This document shows, one piece after another, positions 14,066 to 14,618 of a stretch of DNA of 14,618 bases (positions within the stretch are counted from its first letter, which is position 1; each line of letters begins with the position of its first letter). The stretch is taken from NCBI GenBank assembly GCA_041739085.1, contig JBGSON010000042.1, positions 1 through 14,618 of the forward strand, written 5' to 3'. The notes under the pieces were generated by a model. It was not told where the DNA came from, searched no databases, and saw nothing but the letters and a program-made list of their open reading frames with translations. The translations under genes were made by a program, and so were the position numbers. The DNA is from JBGSON01 sp041739085. Its GTDB lineage: Bacteria; Patescibacteriota; Gracilibacteria; CAIRYL01.

Positions 14066-14353
14066 ATGACGCAGATAAAATTTTCAAACGCCACGGAAAT
14101 CAAGGCCACTCCTTCGGATCAGCTCGACATCATCATCGCCCTCCTCAAAGACATTAACCACAGGATGAATCCGCCCTGGTGGAAAATCCTTATCCGCTTC
14201 ATTTTCGCTCATCTCTTCTCCATCATCTCGCTCGCGGCGCTCGCGTATTTCACCTGGAAGATCTGGGGTGTCGTGAACGGGATCGAGTCAAATATCAATG
14301 AGATCTACACCTTCATCACATCCAACATCGATAAACTCAAATTTTGGAATTAA
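14066..14353 (+). CDS. Small hypothetical membrane protein
   Basis: I do not assign a family. The 95-residue product begins MTQIKFSNATEIKA. An amphipathic segment follows (~19-33, SDQLDIIIALLKDINHRM), then NPPWWK and one long hydrophobic stretch (~40-68, ILIRFIFAHLFSIISLAAL). The C-terminal tail is polar and helical with Ile and Asn repeats. The Pro-Pro-Trp-Trp-Lys ahead of a helix suggests an interface-anchored inner-membrane protein. The ATG is preceded by ATTGCCC, without Shine-Dalgarno. An upstream TTG at 14060 adds two residues and is less likely. A TAACAT at 14055-14060 would give a leaderless mRNA, but no good -35 is present. The stop overlaps the possible broken gene that converges from the minus strand. 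Confidence 0.75.
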   Translation: MTQIKFSNATEIKATPSDQLDIIIALLKDINHRMNPPWWKILIRFIFAHLFSIISLAALAYFTWKIWGVVNGIESNINEIYTFITSNIDKLKFWN

Positions 14354-14616
14354 GGAAACTGAGAAAAATGCGGACCGCTTCGTTATCTTCAGAAGGGAAT
14401 TGCACTGCATAACCGAGGCCTTCCTCACGACCACTATCGGCACGCTCAGATTCTGGGCTTGAACATCCGGAGAGATCACATTCCCGCAGTATTTCCGGTA
14501 ATGGGGAAATCGCCATGGATGGGAAGATTGAACCCACTTTCTACACCGATAATCTCAAAGTCTGCCATGGAATCTATTGAGAATAAATGTTCCCCTCCGT
14601 GGGCTTCCGCCGCTAT
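14337..14616 (-). pseudogene. Possible 3' end of an unidentified gene, with an apparent frameshift
   Basis: One minus-strand frame is open from the window edge (14616) to a stop at 14476, giving 46 residues that include SIDSMADFEIIGVESGF. A second frame runs from a GTG at 14537 to a stop at 14337 (66 residues, ending GYAVQFPSEDNEAVRIFL). Removing one C from the CCCC run at about 14505-14515 joins the two frames into one open reading frame of about 92 residues. It could be a decayed gene, a sequencing or assembly error, or chance. No domain is recognised. Confidence 0.3.
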
Positions 14617-14618
14617 AT

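Noticed and set aside
1..14618. Alternative genetic code with UGA as a sense codon
   Set aside because: secE, rpsI and the thioredoxin-like gene end in UGA at the expected family C-termini.

Overview
The window looks like a chromosomal segment of an uncultivated bacterium, most likely of the Candidate Phyla Radiation (Patescibacteria). This assignment is inference, from compact r-protein operons with small lineage-specific insertions, a membrane-fused spermidine-synthase-like protein and the lack of Shine-Dalgarno sequences. UGA is used as an ordinary stop (secE, rpsI, the thioredoxin-like gene), so the UGA=Gly code of Gracilibacteria/Absconditabacteria does not apply.

Layout. At 1-615 (-) lies the 5' part of a gene with a probable M15 D-Ala-D-Ala dipeptidase-like domain, behind a consensus sigma70-type promoter. 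At 846-2847 (-) is a secE-nusG-[unknown membrane-anchored protein]-rplK operon that ends in a strong hairpin terminator; rplA does not follow rplK. At 3004-5133 (-) is a large LytR-CpsA-Psr (LCP) cell-wall protein with its own promoter and terminator. At 5307-9469 (-) is an alpha-operon-type cluster in the order infA-rpmJ-rpsM-rpsK-rpsD-rpoA-rplQ-rplM-rpsI, with a promoter directly before infA. From 9720 there is a + strand thioredoxin-like protein (CNHCP family), a convergent (-) ABC exporter, a divergent + strand membrane-anchored spermidine-synthase-like protein on an apparently leaderless transcript, and a small + strand membrane protein. The last 280 bases hold what may be a frameshifted 3' end of an unidentified (-) gene.

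The genes cover translation initiation and ribosome assembly (infA, r-proteins), transcription (rpoA, nusG), protein export (secE) and the cell envelope (LCP, putative dipeptidase, ABC exporter).

The most unusual signal is at the start codons. I find no convincing Shine-Dalgarno sequence before any gene. Instead 8 of 19 starts, on both strands and in unrelated genes, have a run of C directly before the start (CCC-ATG or CCCT-ATG), and several others have C/T-rich sequence there. This motif also helps choose the starts of the thioredoxin-like and ABC genes. Two r-protein operons (secE and infA) share a near-identical promoter form, TTGC.. / 17 bp / TAGAAT preceded by TCAC.
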